Source of the DNA: Reyranella sp.
Lineage (GTDB): Bacteria; Pseudomonadota; Alphaproteobacteria; Reyranellales; Reyranellaceae
Assembly: GCA_021732965.1 (NCBI GenBank)
Contig: JAKFVZ010000415.1
Location: forward strand, 1-10,094
Direction of reading: 5' to 3'
Length of the DNA: 10,094 nucleotides
The position numbers and the translations under genes are program-made. The notes below the pieces were generated by a model. The model was not told where the DNA came from and did no database searches. It was given only the letters and a program-made list of their open reading frames with translations. How positions within the stretch are numbered: the first letter of the stretch is position 1; each line of letters starts with the position of its first letter. This document shows positions 8,454 through 10,094 of the stretch, in pieces.

Positions 8454-8483
8454 CCTCTCCGCCCGCGCCAGCGGGGGGAGAGG
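8454..8483. repeat. Palindromic repeat hairpin (CTCTCC family), copy 3, over the lipoprotein RBS
   Basis: CCTCTCC (8454-8460) pairs with GGAGAGG (8477-8483); CCCGC pairs with GCGGG inside after a G/G mismatch, with a short loop. On the minus-strand message the GGAGAGG complementary to 8454-8460 is the best ribosome-binding site for the lipoprotein GTG at 8451, and it sits in the 3' arm of the stem. Confidence 0.8.
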
Positions 8484-8489
8484 AAGGGG

Positions 8490-8509
8490 CCCCGCGCGTC
8501 AGCGTGGGG
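8490..8509. repeat. Second hairpin of the same intergenic repeat
   Basis: CCCCGCGC and GCGTGGGG form an 8-bp stem (one G-T wobble) around GTCA. With the 8454-8483 stem it makes a two-hairpin element filling the gap between the AlbA_2-type gene and the lipoprotein gene, with GAGGTGAGG between it and the AlbA_2 stop. Confidence 0.7.
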
Positions 8510-8531
8510 GAGGTGAGGTGAGGCTCCATCT

Positions 8532-9902
8532 CTAGAATTGGCCGGCTCTCATCCGCCCAAGTTCGGTAGTCACCAGTTCCATCGGAAGTTCAAAAAAGTC
8601 GAACAAGCCATAAAGTGGTTCCAGCAGAGGCCGAATGACCTCTGGTAAATTCGTGTCGATCGATGCCGCAGCGACCCTCGTCCGCAGTGTGATGGAGTCT
8701 TGTCGTGCAATGCGATTTTCGTGAACGTACCTAGTGCGAGACACGCTTGTAAGTGCGCGGCCAGCCAGACCTTGGAAATGAGCTACAAAAGTAATATTTG
8801 CAGGACCGACAATGAGATTCTGTGCAAGGCGTGCAGCGTGAAGCATCGCTTCGCCTGCGCGCCAGACAGGCAATGTGATATCGAACACTGTTCCAGGCTC
8901 AATAGCGGGGCGGCCACCTGTCTGCATCTCCATTCCATCTTCTTGGTAGCCGCGCAATAGAAAGGCTAGGCCTTCAGGCGAGATGCGCCAAAAATCTGAG
9001 TGAGCCGCGTCCTGATCTTCGAGAGGTGTCTCAGGGTCTCGCCCAAGCCAACATTCAACGAGCCCATCGATTGGGTAGGGCTCAATGCCCGAACGAGTCG
9101 GATACCAAAATGGCGGCCACCCAGTATGCCGCACGACGCTGGCGCGGAGCAATTCTGGAAGTTCCGCGGAACGCATAGAGCGACGCTCACCATCGATCTC
9201 GTAGGAAAACCAATAGTAGCCGTGAGGGCAACGAGGGCCAGCAGTCGGGGGCAAAGGCGCGACTAGGGAACGCCAACGAGCCAAGCTGCTTTCACTCCAT
9301 TGATCCAATCGGGCCGGTGCCGCTTGAGGTGCTGCTTGAGGGACCGCGCCTACTATTAGGTCGCGAATCTGATCGAACATCTCATCTCGCCGGTTGCTTA
9401 GGCAGCGAGCTAATAGGCCATCCCATTCTTGTGAATTCTGCGGTGCCTCGCTTCGAGGTCCGGGCTTACGAATGTATATCGTATTCTGTTCGACGATGTT
9501 GCCGTGAGGGCCGGATCGCCGTGCTCTAACGGGCACTCGATGCCCACCAGGCACAACTACTATTGGGAAAAGGGATCCTGCTCGATCAGGCACCAAATGA
9601 ACGGCGCAATGATACGCTGGATCTGCATAATTTTGGACGATACCGTTGATAAGATCCTGGTTGTAGGTATCGAACGTTGCAGGTCGACCGGGCGCTTCGA
9701 TCACCCTCCCTTGATGCTCTTGTAAGCCAAGAGCCACGAACCCTCCGCCATGATTCGCAAGCGCCAACATCGCTTTGGCTAGCGTTGCTTTCGCATCGTT
9801 GTCGTTGCGGATATCCAGCCAGCTCTTGATCTCGAAATCGAGATCCTCCCGAGGATCGATTAGCAGATCAGCAAGACGTTCGTTGGATACTGTAGGAGGC
9901 AT
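8532..9902 (-). CDS. AlbA_2 / Schlafen-like domain protein, C-terminal part unrecognised
   Basis: 456 residues. The N-terminal 20-150 fit the AlbA_2 (Schlafen AAA-like, formerly putative DNA-binding) domain: LDFEIKSWLDI (21-31), where the ExK is the family hallmark, then AKAMLALANHGGGFVALGL (42-60) with the ANxxGG turn, and YIRKPGPRSEAP (143-154) as the closing strand. A short PQAAPQAAP repeat (188-196) looks like a linker to a 260-residue C-terminal part I do not recognise (Trp/Tyr-rich around 205-300; it ends in a helical LLEPLYGLFDFFELP region). AlbA_2 proteins include predicted regulators and nucleic-acid-linked factors near mobile or defence genes; the role here is unknown. Four hand-counted 60-base lines within the gene average 50% G+C, against 68% in the permease, suggesting transfer. 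Start ATG 9902 lacks a clear ribosome site. Confidence 0.85.
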   Translation of the reverse strand: MPPTVSNERLADLLIDPREDLDFEIKSWLDIRNDNDAKATLAKAMLALANHGGGFVALGLQEHQGRVIEAPGRPATFDTYNQDLINGIVQNYADPAYHCAVHLVPDRAGSLFPIVVVPGGHRVPVRARRSGPHGNIVEQNTIYIRKPGPRSEAPQNSQEWDGLLARCLSNRRDEMFDQIRDLIVGAVPQAAPQAAPARLDQWSESSLARWRSLVAPLPPTAGPRCPHGYYWFSYEIDGERRSMRSAELPELLRASVVRHTGWPPFWYPTRSGIEPYPIDGLVECWLGRDPETPLEDQDAAHSDFWRISPEGLAFLLRGYQEDGMEMQTGGRPAIEPGTVFDITLPVWRAGEAMLHAARLAQNLIVGPANITFVAHFQGLAGRALTSVSRTRYVHENRIARQDSITLRTRVAAASIDTNLPEVIRPLLEPLYGLFDFFELPMELVTTELGRMRAGQF

Positions 9903-9948
9903 GGCAAAATTGTCTCGAACCCTCGATTTCGCCGTGTCACCTGACCAT

Positions 9949-9971
9949 CCTCTCCCCCCAAGGGGGATAGG
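9949..9971. repeat. Degenerate CTCTCC-type hairpin after the acyl-CoA synthetase gene
   Basis: TCCCCC (9953-9958) pairs with GGGGGA (9962-9967), extended by CCT/AGG after one mismatch; the loop is CAA. It begins 12 bases past the acyl-CoA synthetase stop on the minus strand. No T-run follows, so it is more likely a repeat remnant than an intrinsic terminator. Confidence 0.6.
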
Positions 9972-9983
9972 AATACGAGATGC

Positions 9984-10094
9984 TTATGCAGCCTTCGACT
10001 GCGCCTTGGCCCGCTCTTCTTCCTTGAGTTCCTTCTTCGAGAGCTTGCCGACCGGGGTCTTGGGCAGCTCGGCGCGGATCTCCAGGGCGACCGG
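9984..10094 (-). CDS. Acyl-CoA synthetase (AMP-binding), C-terminal end only
   Basis: The last 36 codons and TAA of a gene entering from the right. ELPKTPVGKLSKKEL is the A10 motif of adenylate-forming enzymes; the Lys after the Gly (PVGK) is the catalytic lysine of the mobile C-terminal domain. The charged tail KEEERAKAQSKAA resembles long- or medium-chain fatty acyl-CoA ligases. The exact acyl substrate and gene name cannot be set from this fragment. The GC content returns to the genome norm here, marking the right boundary of the AT-richer gene beside it. Confidence 0.9.
   Translation of the reverse strand, partial: PVALEIRAELPKTPVGKLSKKELKEEERAKAQSKAA

Noticed and set aside
8452..8529. 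ATG 8529 as start of the lipoprotein
   Set aside because: The extra residues are translated repeat sequence and would put 26 residues before the lipoprotein signal.
9949..9971. Intrinsic terminator after the acyl-CoA synthetase
   Set aside because: The stem is good but no T-run follows on the minus strand; it fits better as a decayed repeat copy.

Overview
GC-rich DNA (about two-thirds G+C by hand count over typical lines) with alphaproteobacterial-looking genes: a PAS/HisKA/REC hybrid kinase with an HDFNN H-box, an ABATE-CGNR zinc-finger protein, a NitT/TauT-type ABC importer, and dispersed CTCTCC...GGAGAG palindromes of the kind common in that class. The genus cannot be fixed from the sequence. 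No RNA genes, insertion sequences or CRISPR arrays are visible.

Layout. 1-1647 (minus): hybrid histidine kinase, running off the left edge within its receiver domain. 1749-2279 (minus): CGNR zinc-finger putative regulator. 2280-2373: divergent control region with an AT-rich 30-bp inverted repeat. 2374-2745 and 2817-3404 (plus): a small VOC-fold protein and a GNAT acetyltransferase. 3409-6026 (minus): an ABC importer encoded in the order binding protein, permease, ATPase. The ATPase frame carries an in-frame TAG 33 codons before its natural end. 6027-6251: leader region with a near-consensus sigma-54 promoter and three hairpins. 6252-7850 (minus): a gamma-glutamyltransferase-family Ntn hydrolase. 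7864-8451 (minus): a small lipoprotein. 8452-8531: a palindromic repeat that supplies, and may mask, the lipoprotein ribosome-binding site. 8532-9902 (minus): an AlbA_2/Schlafen-like domain protein of clearly lower GC. 9984-10094 (minus): the last 36 codons of an acyl-CoA synthetase.

How the genes may work together. The binding protein, permease and ATPase form one importer, tightly coupled (24-bp gap, then 8-bp overlap). Its own sigma-54 promoter points to nitrogen-source or another enhancer-activated control. The upstream Ntn hydrolase and lipoprotein are 13 bp apart and probably co-transcribed. Whether they process what the importer brings in is only a neighbourhood inference. The hydrolase keeps the catalytic Thr and oxyanion glycines of the GGT family, but the residues that bind the glutamyl group in E. 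coli GGT appear replaced, so its substrate is open. The CGNR protein and the VOC gene share a divergent promoter, which suggests that the first controls the second.

Most useful points: the sigma-54 promoter, the amber codon in the ATPase, the substituted GGT pocket, the CGNR/VOC operator, and the repeat hairpin covering a ribosome-binding site. I see no complete, clearly new multi-gene system.
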